Below are positions 40,485 to 49,473 of a stretch of 64,000 nt of DNA, one piece after another. This DNA is from Listeria seeligeri serovar 1/2b str. SLCC3954 (GTDB lineage: Bacteria > Bacillota > Bacilli > Lactobacillales > Listeriaceae). The stretch's first letter is position 1. Each line of letters opens with the position of its first letter. Under the pieces are notes generated by a model that saw only the letters and a list, made by a program, of their open reading frames with translations, was not told the origin of the DNA and ran no database searches. The DNA lies in the NCBI RefSeq assembly GCF_000027145.1, contig NC_013891.1, forward strand, positions 2,170,001 to 2,234,000, given 5' to 3'. Position numbers and translations under genes: made by a program.

Positions 40485-43400
40485 TTATTCGTGCATTTTT
40501 CTCGTTTTTCTTAGTAAAAACAGAGCTAATGCGCTAATGATAAATCCGGTAAAAATAACTTCGTAAGGGAACTGATCTCCAGTAGACGGGAGATTTGGTG
40601 TTTCCCCAACTTTTACAGCAGGTTTAGTCGGATCACTCGGTTTAGTTGGATTTACTGAGTCTACTTTGATTGGTTGTTTTGTTTTTTCATAAACAAAAGT
40701 AATTTTTTGTGGGTCCTTATTAAAGGTTCCTACCTTGTTTGTAGCATCTTTTACAAGTTTGTAATTTCTAATGTTTTTGGCAGCCAGTTCATATTTTTCA
40801 CCAACTATGCCTGTATGAATTTCTTGGTCAGCTAGGTGATTTCCTTCTTTATCAACATATTCTACTGTAATAATACCACTTATGTTCTTCTTCGTATTTT
40901 CTTTTGTTACTTGAAGTGGTTTTTGTTGATCAAAAGCAATTTTCACTTCTACTGGTGCAGTATCTAATTCATAACCTTCTGGCGCTTTTGTTTCGATTAA
41001 CTGATAATCGCCTGGCGCTAAATCTGTTACCTCAATTTTCCCGTTTTCATCAGTAGTTAGGTTTTCTGTAACATTATTGTCTGCATCAACTAATTTGAAT
41101 GTTGCATCTGCAAGTGCAGCTTTTGTTTCGCTATCTGTTTTTGTTAGAACAACGGAACCACTAGACATTGCGTTAGTTTTAGTTACTTGAATCGGTTCTT
41201 GTTGATTAAACTCAATTGTAAATTCTACTGGAGTTTTCTCTAGTTGATAACCTTCTGGCGCTTTTACTTCAACTAATTGATACTCACCTGGTGCTAAATT
41301 ATCAATTCTTAATTGACCGTCCGCTCCTGTTGTTCTATCTGCATTTAAGCTTACCCCTTGTTTCGTTTGTAGTTCAAATTCTGCGCCTTCTAAGTTGCTT
41401 CTTGTTTTATTATCAATTTTTGTAAGAACAACGCTTCCTGTTTTAGCTACATTATCTTTTGTTACATTCACTGGTGCAGTTTGGTTAAACTCAATTGTAA
41501 ATTCTACTGGAGAGGCATCTAATTCGTATCCAGTTGGGGCTTTTGTTTCTACAAATTGGTAATCGCCTGGCGCGAGGTCAGCTACTTCGATTTTGCCATC
41601 TGCGTCTGTTTCTAAACCTTCTTTCACTTTTGTTCCATCTGATGTTTGTAATTCGAATTCTGCTCCGGATAATTTCGCTTTAGACACGCTATCTTCTTTG
41701 GTTAAAATGGCACTCCCTGTTGTTTGCGCGTTTTCAACTGTATAACTTGCAACTGTACCGTCTGCTTTCACGGTCACTTCTTTACCATTTTTGTATTCAT
41801 CACTAATTGTATAACCTGTTGGTGCTTGTGTCTCAACTAATTTATATTTCCCAGATTGAAGACCATCGAATAGAATTTTCCCATCTGAGTTAGTCGTACT
41901 TTCTTGCCCAGCCGTGTCCCCGTCAAGTGTATATAGTTGAAATTTAGCACCTGCTAATTTTTCTGTATTATCAGCTTGGTTTACTTTGGTAATCTCGAGC
42001 GAACCCACTGTAGCGATTCCGCTTCCACTACCCATTGTAAATGCTGGTGCGACTGATTTGCTTGATGTCTTATAACTTGCTGGCAGTTGACCATAATCTG
42101 CTGAGGAAGCAACGGCTGTATTCGTAATAATCCCTGACATTAGACTAACTGTACTATAGGTTACTTTAATAGGAGCTGTTGCCGTGTAATCCTTAAATTG
42201 AATTGTAAAGTTGTTATCCGTATACGTAATATCATAGTATTTGGAATCAATCGTCTCTCCAGTTGTGCTATTCATTACTTTAAAACTACTTTTCACGACT
42301 TGAGCACCGGTTGTTCCAGTTTTCAATGTGTCTGTAATAATTGGATTAGCAACAGGACGATTGGCATCAATATTTTTCAGCTCTACAGTCCAGTTAACTT
42401 TATTTTCAAAAGTAGGATCAATGCTGCCTGCTTTTGAAATGGCAGAATATACATGACTTGCATAAGTTCGGAAAGAATATGATTTTTCATCTGTACCATT
42501 GTTTGAAACTTTCGCGGTATTCGTTACATACTCATAAAAGTACCAATTATCATTTGGCTTTGTACTATATTTGATAAAGACGCGCGATGTACCCATATTA
42601 GCAAATTCTAAATGAAGTTTCTGGCTAGTTGTATCTACTTTTGTTGGGTAATTATTATCGCCTTCTGTTGCAAGGCTTCCTGTTGAATTTAAAGGAACAT
42701 ATAAATTCAATAGTTCCGATGATGAAGCGACATTGCGATATTGCAATGATCCCTCAACATAAGATAAACCAGCTGGTATCTCATCATCAAAAATCAAATT
42801 ATCATAGTCTTTTGACATTGCATTGACAGATACAACCCAATCAATGTTTCCAGTCGTTGAATTATAAGTACCGTATTTACCACCATTTGTCATAATGCTA
42901 GAATTCGGTGTCATCGAAGCACTTACTTCATCGACATATTTGATAATACCTCCATCATAGTAAGAAATGGATGCTTTATTATCAATAGTTTTTGTTACAT
43001 CATTTAAATCAATATTCGTAACCATATCTACTACTATTCGTTTGTTGGTTACTTTATAATCGCCAATAAGCTGAATATAAAATCCTTTTGGCGTTATATC
43101 TTTATCAATTGTATAATCTACGCCTTCTTTCAGTAATGTTCGGTTAATATTATCTGTATAGGCATATACCTCATGGCTCGCTAAACTTTTCACACCCGAA
43201 GAAAAGGTATCAGTGATATTAAGATTACTCATAGTGATTCGGTCTGCATTTGCTGTAATCTTCCAAGTCATCGTGTTATTAAAATAATCAATATTTCCTG
43301 CTTCTTTTTTCAGTAAATCTGGTTGGATTGCAATGGTTGCATCCGCTGATACACCATTTTCATCGGTAATTTCATTTTTAATTTTACGATCGCTAAAGTC

Positions 43401-45089
43401 GGTTATTTTAGTCGAATAAGTAATTTGATACGCATTTGTAGTTGTATCTTTATACGTTAAATTAAAGCTCCCGTTGGCTGAAATTGCAGATGTTGTCCAA
43501 TCGCTCGCTGCATCAGCTCCAATAATAGGTACTCCTGTAGTGGCATTAAAAGTCACGCGGTTGATTTTAAGTGAGTCCGCCACATAAGCAACATCATTAT
43601 CCGCTAGAATATCTGTAAGCACAGTAGACGTGGATAATTCATCTTGGTCATAGTTAAAATTAATCGTCCAGTCAATGCTTTGTGTCGAACCATTATAAAC
43701 ACCTTTTTTCTCCATATGCTTATAGTTTGTCATCGTCAAGTAAACATAGGCGGAATTGCTAGATAAAATTCCAGAATCTCCAATTGTTTGCACCTGAGTG
43801 GAAACATAGGAAAGTGAAGTACTTGGTTGGTTAATTGTCCGATCATAAGTTACTTGATAACCTTTTCCAGCAAGACCATTAGTTAGGGAAATGGTTAATC
43901 CTACTGTTGTATAAGTTAATGTATAATCTGTTCCTTCAGTTAATTCCTTTTTCGTTCCGATAAGTGTTCCACCAGCACTTACATCACTGGAATAAACCTT
44001 GATGCTGTTTCGATCAATTGTCGTTGTTCCGCCAGAAGTGTAATCAGCTAGTTTGAGTTCACCTTTTGCATCCATCTCTTTAGTAAGGTTGAATTTCGAT
44101 TCTACACTTACTTTGTTTGGATTAACTACACCTGGGCTTGCATTTAAAGCAACTGTTGTTGGATAAGTTATTTCAGGAATTATTTCAATCTGATAAATAG
44201 TGTCTTTCTCTGCAGTTTTAAAAACGACATCTTGAACTGTTTCTTCTGTTGCAGTAAACATTTTGAACGCAGTACTAATACTGATATCATAATCGCCTTC
44301 TTGAACACCATCTTTTAAGAAAGTAATCGTCAGTTCACGCGTTGTTACATCAAATGTCCATTCTGCTTCGGTGGAAGGTAAAAAGTTCCCACTCAAGTTT
44401 TTATTCCCAAAATTAAAAGCATCTGGTAAAACAGTTGTATACGTATCACCTGCTTTATAGTTCTTTCCAGTAAAACTGAAATTCATGTCTAAAACGACAC
44501 CGCTACCATTTTTAATTCGGTCAGAGGTTTTGATTTCATCCCCGTTCCCATCTTTAAGAAGCACTTGTGTGAAAATATTATCTGTAATTGCTGCTTTTAA
44601 ATTATTGTTTGCAACGGATTTTTTCTCAGGAATTACAGTTTTTTCTTTCTTAGTTGTTGTTTGTTCTTCTTTAGTTGTTGTTTGCTCTCCTTTTGTCTCA
44701 GTTTCTGTAGCTTCTTTTGCCGAGACAGAGGTTACCACTTCTTCTTGGTTAGTTAAAGTTACGCTATACTCTTTTTCATCAAGCGTATAACCTGGTGCAG
44801 CTGTTTTTTCTTTTACAGCATATTCCCCAGCCGAAAGTGAAGCTTGTGTTACGACCCCGTTTGCTTCTATAGAAAGTTCTTTAGTTTCCCCTGTTTTTTT
44901 ATCTTTAATTTCAAAGGTAGAACCATTCACCTTTTCGTGTGTATCTTTATCTTCTTTGACAATTTTCAGGGTTGCCTCGTCTGTTTTTTCTTCCGTCATC
45001 GTTGCCAAAACTGGTGAAACATTTTGGAATACCAGAAGCCCGATCACAGCCGTAATAAGTAATTTTTTCCATTGTTTAATACTTCTCAA
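40485..45089 (-). CDS. LPXTG-anchored surface adhesin with Cna-B repeats and MucBP domain
   Basis: A 1534-residue wall protein. Order: signal peptide (1-29); a Cna-B/SpaA-like domain (about 32-115); a Thr/Lys/Glu linker; a long series of Ig-like adhesin modules (about 165-1050, with recurring INW-T and ITDTF motifs as in SdrC/collagen adhesins); four tandem Cna-B repeats beginning GSLEITK or GSVVLTK and ending ETKAPxGY (about 1070-1385); one MucBP domain (VEYVDKEGNHLADQEI, about 1395-1465); a Pro-rich stretch; and the sorting signal LPSTGD (near 1500) with hydrophobic tail and KTRK. Sortase A should anchor it. The start is TTG at 45087-45089 after AGGAGGGGGAAAGC. Ligand unknown, probably host glycoprotein or matrix. 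Confidence 0.9.
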   Translation of the reverse strand: MRSIKQWKKLLITAVIGLLVFQNVSPVLATMTEEKTDEATLKIVKEDKDTHEKVNGSTFEIKDKKTGETKELSIEANGVVTQASLSAGEYAVKEKTAAPGYTLDEKEYSVTLTNQEEVVTSVSAKEATETETKGEQTTTKEEQTTTKKEKTVIPEKKSVANNNLKAAITDNIFTQVLLKDGNGDEIKTSDRIKNGSGVVLDMNFSFTGKNYKAGDTYTTVLPDAFNFGNKNLSGNFLPSTEAEWTFDVTTRELTITFLKDGVQEGDYDISISTAFKMFTATEETVQDVVFKTAEKDTIYQIEIIPEITYPTTVALNASPGVVNPNKVSVESKFNLTKEMDAKGELKLADYTSGGTTTIDRNSIKVYSSDVSAGGTLIGTKKELTEGTDYTLTYTTVGLTISLTNGLAGKGYQVTYDRTINQPSTSLSYVSTQVQTIGDSGILSSNSAYVYLTMTNYKHMEKKGVYNGSTQSIDWTINFNYDQDELSTSTVLTDILADNDVAYVADSLKINRVTFNATTGVPIIGADAASDWTTSAISANGSFNLTYKDTTTNAYQITYSTKITDFSDRKIKNEITDENGVSADATIAIQPDLLKKEAGNIDYFNNTMTWKITANADRITMSNLNITDTFSSGVKSLASHEVYAYTDNINRTLLKEGVDYTIDKDITPKGFYIQLIGDYKVTNKRIVVDMVTNIDLNDVTKTIDNKASISYYDGGIIKYVDEVSASMTPNSSIMTNGGKYGTYNSTTGNIDWVVSVNAMSKDYDNLIFDDEIPAGLSYVEGSLQYRNVASSSELLNLYVPLNSTGSLATEGDNNYPTKVDTTSQKLHLEFANMGTSRVFIKYSTKPNDNWYFYEYVTNTAKVSNNGTDEKSYSFRTYASHVYSAISKAGSIDPTFENKVNWTVELKNIDANRPVANPIITDTLKTGTTGAQVVKSSFKVMNSTTGETIDSKYYDITYTDNNFTIQFKDYTATAPIKVTYSTVSLMSGIITNTAVASSADYGQLPASYKTSSKSVAPAFTMGSGSGIATVGSLEITKVNQADNTEKLAGAKFQLYTLDGDTAGQESTTNSDGKILFDGLQSGKYKLVETQAPTGYTISDEYKNGKEVTVKADGTVASYTVENAQTTGSAILTKEDSVSKAKLSGAEFELQTSDGTKVKEGLETDADGKIEVADLAPGDYQFVETKAPTGYELDASPVEFTIEFNQTAPVNVTKDNVAKTGSVVLTKIDNKTRSNLEGAEFELQTKQGVSLNADRTTGADGQLRIDNLAPGEYQLVEVKAPEGYQLEKTPVEFTIEFNQQEPIQVTKTNAMSSGSVVLTKTDSETKAALADATFKLVDADNNVTENLTTDENGKIEVTDLAPGDYQLIETKAPEGYELDTAPVEVKIAFDQQKPLQVTKENTKKNISGIITVEYVDKEGNHLADQEIHTGIVGEKYELAAKNIRNYKLVKDATNKVGTFNKDPQKITFVYEKTKQPIKVDSVNPTKPSDPTKPAVKVGETPNLPSTGDQFPYEVIFTGFIISALALFLLRKTRKMHE

Positions 45090-45451
45090 TGTGCTTTCCC
45101 CCTCCTAAAATATGAGTTTTTTCTCATATGACTTCATGAATTATATCAAACAAAAAACACTGGAAATGTTCTTTAGGAACTAAAATAAGCTTAATTGTGA
45201 CGTTTTAGTGAACGAACCATTCATAAAACCAGCAAAATCAAGCTATTAAAGAGGAATAAATATGACATAAAAATCCGAAAATCATAAATAAATACTGCTA
45301 CATCAATAATTAACCATTTATTAAAGAACGTTATTTATTAACAACACAATGAAAAAAAATACTACTTAAATCATAACAAAATAGGAATTGCAACTTTTTA
45401 TTGATTTTTCAGTTAATAAGAAACAGCAATTTTCCATACTACATAAAAAAA
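45090..45451. other. AT-rich region upstream of the adhesin gene
   Basis: About 360 bases without a credible gene; contains the adhesin promoter and is rich in A and T runs. No recognised operator, riboswitch or small RNA seen. Confidence 0.45.
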
Positions 45452-45487
45452 AACCCTTGATAAACTAATAATAGGTTATCATGGGTT
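45452..45487 (-). terminator. Terminator of the Gp157-like gene
   Basis: AACCCTTGATAA and TTATCATGGGTT form the stem; nine T follow on the minus strand. Confidence 0.8.
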
Positions 45488-45494
45488 GTTTTAC

Positions 45495-45971
45495 TTACCT
45501 AATTCGAAGTGATTCACTTTCTACGAGTATCGCCCCGTCTATTACTTCTCCAGCCTTTAGTAATTCCGCAATCCGTTTTTTATCAATTTTTGGTTCTTGC
45601 ACTAAGAAAAACTCCTCTAATAATGCTTCTTCTACTATTTCGACACTAGCCGGATTTTTTTGGATTTGAATAGTAAAAAGCGGACTATTGATTTTTTTAA
45701 TTTCCAGTCTTTCCATTTCTGTTTGTAAATAAATTTTTAACTTAGCTGCATTATTCTCTAAAGCTTGTTTTCTTTTTAATAATCGTTTGCTCTCTATACT
45801 AGCTGTTTCAGCATCGGCCAGTAGTGATTTTATTATTTTAGCAACTTTCTCTGCTTTATCGTGAAAACCATCTGTAATCGCATCTAGTGTATCTTCTAGA
45901 GCGTCGGTTTTATTTTCTTCTAAAAGCTCTTGCACATATAAGTAATTATCTGCCAGTTCATATAATTTCAT
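45495..45971 (-). CDS. Siphovirus Gp157-like protein
   Basis: A 158-residue, strongly charged, mostly helical protein of the Gp157 family (PF05565): YELADNYLYVQELL at the start, a coiled-coil-like centre with many Lys/Glu, and the C-terminal PxSVEI-type segment followed by PKIDKKRIAELLKAGEVIDGA. The family is named for a Streptococcus thermophilus phage protein and has been suggested to affect phage resistance. I set the start at 45969-45971 (MKLYEL) after AAAGGGTGGTTTCA. It is the last gene behind sortase B, but a terminator-like hairpin lies between them, so expression may depend on read-through. No other phage gene is near. Confidence 0.75.
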   Translation of the reverse strand: MKLYELADNYLYVQELLEENKTDALEDTLDAITDGFHDKAEKVAKIIKSLLADAETASIESKRLLKRKQALENNAAKLKIYLQTEMERLEIKKINSPLFTIQIQKNPASVEIVEEALLEEFFLVQEPKIDKKRIAELLKAGEVIDGAILVESESLRIR

Positions 45972-45990
45972 TGAAACCACCCTTTCAAAA

Positions 45991-46032
45991 AAATAAAAAA
46001 GCCCAAAAGAATCAGTTCTCCCTTTGGTGCTT
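45991..46032 (-). terminator. Terminator-like hairpin between sortase B and the Gp157-like gene
   Basis: Arms AAGC-CCAAA-AG and CT-TTTGG-GCTT (one bulge), followed on the minus strand by TTTTTTATTTTTTTG. It should reduce transcription into the downstream gene. Confidence 0.6.
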
Positions 46033-46034
46033 CC

Positions 46035-46775
46035 TCATTTTGCTACTAATTTCCCTTGAACAACCATGCGTCCTTTTTGATAATCTTTTTCTGTATCGCA
46101 AGTGGAAAGTGTAATAATCCGGTCCTTCGCTGTTACTTGCACATCAGTTTGATAAATAGATTCTAGTTTTACTTTTTGTAAATAATTGGCAAAATCTTGT
46201 TTTTTCGGAAATTCTGTTTCGATATAGTAAAAATCAGTCGTCGTTTCATAGACCGCAAAAATTTCCACCTCATAATTTTGGAGTGCCGATTCATAAGAAA
46301 AAGTCGGATGTGCAGCTAAAAAATCTTTATCGAGGTATTTCCTTAAATCAGCAAACATGGAACCATCTTTCATATTATGCCCATAAATAATTGTATTTTT
46401 ATCCAAAAACTCATTTGTATTACGATAATCTTTAAAAATACTTCCAGCTCTTGCCTGTTCATTTTTATAATTATGATGTAAATAATAGTTATTGTCGGTA
46501 CTTTGCAAAATTGGATAATCAATTTCTGTATCTTCTAAAGTAATCCAACCAGCCATATCTTTATTAAGCTTTTGAAGTGATTTAACTTCCTCTCTCACCT
46601 CACCATTTACGCTTTTAGCCGTTACTTGCTTCGTATAAACAGACTTGGCATCATCTAGTATTGTGCGATTATGATGATTTTCATATAATTCAGAGCCAAT
46701 TTTCCACCCAGAAAAAAGGAAGACCGCTAAAACAATTAAGGTGATACTTTTCCCAAAAAACGATTTTACTTTCAT
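46035..46775 (-). CDS. srtB: Sortase B
   Basis: A 246-residue class B sortase. One N-terminal membrane anchor (about residues 8-25) exposes the catalytic domain outside. Catalytic residues: His133 in IYGHNM, Cys226 in TLSTCD and Arg236 in QKGRMVV. It anchors the heme-binding proteins encoded in the same locus, which carry NxxTx-type signals rather than LPXTG. Start after AAGGAGATTTAGCTAA, 5 bases behind the ABC ATPase gene. Expected to be induced under iron limitation from the Fur-box promoter upstream. Confidence 0.95.
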   Translation of the reverse strand: MKVKSFFGKSITLIVLAVFLFSGWKIGSELYENHHNRTILDDAKSVYTKQVTAKSVNGEVREEVKSLQKLNKDMAGWITLEDTEIDYPILQSTDNNYYLHHNYKNEQARAGSIFKDYRNTNEFLDKNTIIYGHNMKDGSMFADLRKYLDKDFLAAHPTFSYESALQNYEVEIFAVYETTTDFYYIETEFPKKQDFANYLQKVKLESIYQTDVQVTAKDRIITLSTCDTEKDYQKGRMVVQGKLVAK

Positions 46776-46779
46776 TTAG

Positions 46780-47559
46780 CTAAATCTCCTTTCGTCTTTG
46801 CGGGACGATGTACTTACCTGTATTTTCATCATCTAAAATATGAACATACACACCGTATGTTTCAGCGATTAATTCTGTGGTTAAGAGTTCATTCGGATCC
46901 CCTTTTGCAGCAACTTCGCCATCTTTCATCACAATTAACTGGTCGCTATATGTTAATGCTTGGTTTAAGTCATGCAATACCATTACAATTGTTAGTTTTT
47001 CTTCTTCATTTAAACGCTTAATTAACTCTAAAATTTCCAATTGATAGTACATATCAAGAAAAGTGGTCGGTTCGTCTAATAGTAAAATCGGTGTTTCTTG
47101 AACTAACGCAGTTGCAACAAAAACTCGCTGCCGTTCCCCACCGGATAAGCTGTCAATACGCTTATCTGCTTTTTCGGTTAATTCCGTTCGAATCAGTGCC
47201 CGCTCAACCGCCAAATCATCTTCTTTATTTTGAGTCATTCGCCAGTTTTTATACGGAAGTCTACCAAAATAAAGCAACTCTTTGACCGTTAATTCATTTG
47301 GAAGGACATTATTCTGATGAACAATCGCAACATTTTGAGCAAAATTTTTCGGTTTCCATTCAAAAATCGATTTTCCTGCTAATAAAACTTCCCCTGATTC
47401 GGGTGCAATTAAACGCGCCATAATCTCTAACAAAGTTGATTTTCCACTACCATTTGGACCAACGATGGTGTTGATTTTATTTTTTTGGATAGTAAACGAG
47501 ACATTTTTCAAAGTAGGTTCTACCAAATTATAACTAAAACTAACGCCCTTTACTTCCAT
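46780..47559 (-). CDS. Heme/iron-siderophore ABC transporter ATP-binding protein
   Basis: A 259-residue FecE-type ATPase with Walker A VGPNGSGKSTLLE, signature DSLSGGERQRVFV, Walker B PILLLDEPTTFLD and switch-His in VLHDLNQ. I set the start at 47557-47559 (MEVKGVSF), after AAAGGGTGATTTTT. It overlaps the permease gene and energises it. Third component of the locus' import system. Confidence 0.92.
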   Translation of the reverse strand: MEVKGVSFSYNLVEPTLKNVSFTIQKNKINTIVGPNGSGKSTLLEIMARLIAPESGEVLLAGKSIFEWKPKNFAQNVAIVHQNNVLPNELTVKELLYFGRLPYKNWRMTQNKEDDLAVERALIRTELTEKADKRIDSLSGGERQRVFVATALVQETPILLLDEPTTFLDMYYQLEILELIKRLNEEEKLTIVMVLHDLNQALTYSDQLIVMKDGEVAAKGDPNELLTTELIAETYGVYVHILDDENTGKYIVPQRRKEI

Positions 47560-48529
47560 AAAAATCACCCTTTCGCATTAAAAAGATTAGGAACGGCCCG
47601 CCAATAATTAGCATGATAACAGAAGCCGGAATTTCCATTTGCGCAAACAAAGTTCTACCAATCGTGTCTGCCACAAGAAGTAAAAGCGCCCCAAATAAAA
47701 TCGAAAATGGTACTAAAATTTGATAGTTTCCACCAACTAGTTTTCTCGCGATATGGGGTACTAATAAACCAACAAACGCAATAACGCCCACCACTGCTGT
47801 TGTAATAGAAGCTAGCAGAACCGCAATGAGTGCAAGCAAGATTCGAGTCCGATTTACCGGAACACCAAAACCGCGTGCCATTTTATTTTCAAGCCCCAAA
47901 ACATTACACCATTTAGAAAGCACCCATGCGCAAATAAGCCCAATTGCTACGTAAATAAGCAAAGTTTCCACATCAGACCATTTTTTCATCGCTAAACTCG
48001 CAGTATTACTTGCTGTTTGACTGGAGATAAGCGCTACCTGCGAAGAAAGAGCGTCACTTAACCCCGTAAACACCGCATTAATCGCAATACCAATAATAAT
48101 AAAACGCAGCGGATTAAAATCAGAACGATAGCTAAATAAAAACACCAATAAACAAGCAAGCGCCCCACCAATAAAAGAAAAAAGTGGCAGCCAAAAGTAT
48201 AATTCCGGTAAAAATAAAATAATCACAAAACTAAAAAACTTCGCTCCCGCCGAAATCCCGATTACTCCCGCATCAGCAAGTGGATTGCGCATTACAGCCT
48301 GAAGAAGTAATCCCGAAACAGATAAAGCAGCCCCTGCAAGTAGCGCAATAATAATCCTCGGAAATCGCAAATCAATAATGACATCTACCGTTTCATTCCC
48401 GCCAGTAAAAAGTCCTTTGATAAATTCTGAAATAGAAATCGACAAACTACCAGCTTGAACCGCCCAAAGAAGCGTTGTAATTAGTAACAATATAACTATC
48501 CCAAAATAACTTTTTTGCTTAATTGTCAT
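47540..48529 (-). CDS. Heme/iron-siderophore ABC transporter permease (FecCD family)
   Basis: A 329-residue FecCD/BtuC-type permease with nine to ten membrane segments; family landmarks GLLLQAVMRNPLADAGVIGISAGA (partly shown: RNPLADAGVIGISAG), and the coupling region ...VGLLVPHIARKLVGG. It presumably functions as a homodimer with the lipoprotein and ATPase of the same operon, importing heme (as HupDGC-like systems do) or another iron complex. Its start overlaps the lipoprotein gene end by 11 bases. Confidence 0.92.
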   Translation of the reverse strand: MTIKQKSYFGIVILLLITTLLWAVQAGSLSISISEFIKGLFTGGNETVDVIIDLRFPRIIIALLAGAALSVSGLLLQAVMRNPLADAGVIGISAGAKFFSFVIILFLPELYFWLPLFSFIGGALACLLVFLFSYRSDFNPLRFIIIGIAINAVFTGLSDALSSQVALISSQTASNTASLAMKKWSDVETLLIYVAIGLICAWVLSKWCNVLGLENKMARGFGVPVNRTRILLALIAVLLASITTAVVGVIAFVGLLVPHIARKLVGGNYQILVPFSILFGALLLLVADTIGRTLFAQMEIPASVIMLIIGGPFLIFLMRKGDFYGSKGR

Positions 48530-49391
48530 AAAGCATCTTTTCCATTTCTAAAAGAGCAGCTGGCGCATTCAAGCTAGCTGTCATTCCAAATAAATTTTCA
48601 TCTAAATCGTATACCCGATTATTTTTCACCGCATCAAAATGTTTCCAGATATCATTTGTTTTAAATTCTTCATCAAACATTTTCACGACTTCCGCTGGCA
48701 TTCCATGTGCGGCACGCAAAATAATATCTGGATTAGCATTCTGTAGATATTCCGTATTAGAAGCTAAATACTCTACTTTTTGGTTGGTAATCACATTTTT
48801 CCCACCAGCAATTTTCACCAAATCACCAATATAAGCATTTTCCGTTACGACCAAATAACTCCCAGGGACTCCCATTAGAATTAAGACAGAAGGCTGTTTT
48901 TTCTTAGAAACGCGCTTTTTCACTTGATTAATTTTAGCTGCTAAGTCTTCATTTAACTTGGTCGCTTCTTCAGTACGGTCAAAATCTTTTCCAAGCTTGC
49001 TAATTTCTGTTTGCATCGAATCAATACTCGTAAAGTCTAAAAAATCAGCTTGTAAATCAGCTCCGGCAAATCCCGCTTTCAAATCAGCTTCTAACGTTTT
49101 AGTTGATAGCACCACATCTGGTTTCAACATCCGAACAATCTCTAAATCAGGCCCCATCGGCGACCCAACCTGCTCCACTTTCGCATAACGTTCAGGCAAT
49201 TTTTTTGAACTGGTTGGAATTCCTACGAGCGGTAAATCTAATTTATCCATAATTTCCGTAATCGCAACAGTAGTAGACACGATTTTCGTCGCTTGTTCTT
49301 TTTGAGTAGTTTGCTTTTCAGCTGCTTCCTCGTTACTACATCCCATTAAAAACAAGACTGTCGCTATACAAATAACGATGATTTTTTTCAT
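48519..49391 (-). CDS. Heme/iron-complex substrate-binding lipoprotein
   Basis: A 290-residue class III binding protein. Lipobox LMGC with Cys18, then an iron-siderophore/heme-binding fold with a long inter-lobe helix. The stretch VGSPMGPDLEIVRMLKPDVVLS is typical of this group. It sits downstream of the two heme-binding wall proteins and hands ligand to the FecCD permease. Start after TTGGGGGAATAATC. The 82-base gap upstream contains a hairpin that may attenuate expression. Confidence 0.9.
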   Translation of the reverse strand: MKKIIVICIATVLFLMGCSNEEAAEKQTTQKEQATKIVSTTVAITEIMDKLDLPLVGIPTSSKKLPERYAKVEQVGSPMGPDLEIVRMLKPDVVLSTKTLEADLKAGFAGADLQADFLDFTSIDSMQTEISKLGKDFDRTEEATKLNEDLAAKINQVKKRVSKKKQPSVLILMGVPGSYLVVTENAYIGDLVKIAGGKNVITNQKVEYLASNTEYLQNANPDIILRAAHGMPAEVVKMFDEEFKTNDIWKHFDAVKNNRVYDLDENLFGMTASLNAPAALLEMEKMLYDN

Positions 49392-49420
49392 GATTATTCC
49401 CCCAATTATTAAATAAAATC

Positions 49421-49466
49421 GGTAAAGCGAGTTAAGCGGAGAACTTCCACCTAACTCGCTATTACC
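49421..49466 (-). terminator. Attenuator-like hairpin between hbp2 and the transporter genes
   Basis: Arms GGTAA-GCGAGTTA and TAACTCGC-TTACC with small bulges, followed on the minus strand by GATTTTATTT, a short T-rich run. Partial termination here would give more wall protein than transporter. Confidence 0.55.
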
Positions 49467-49473
49467 AGTTTTA

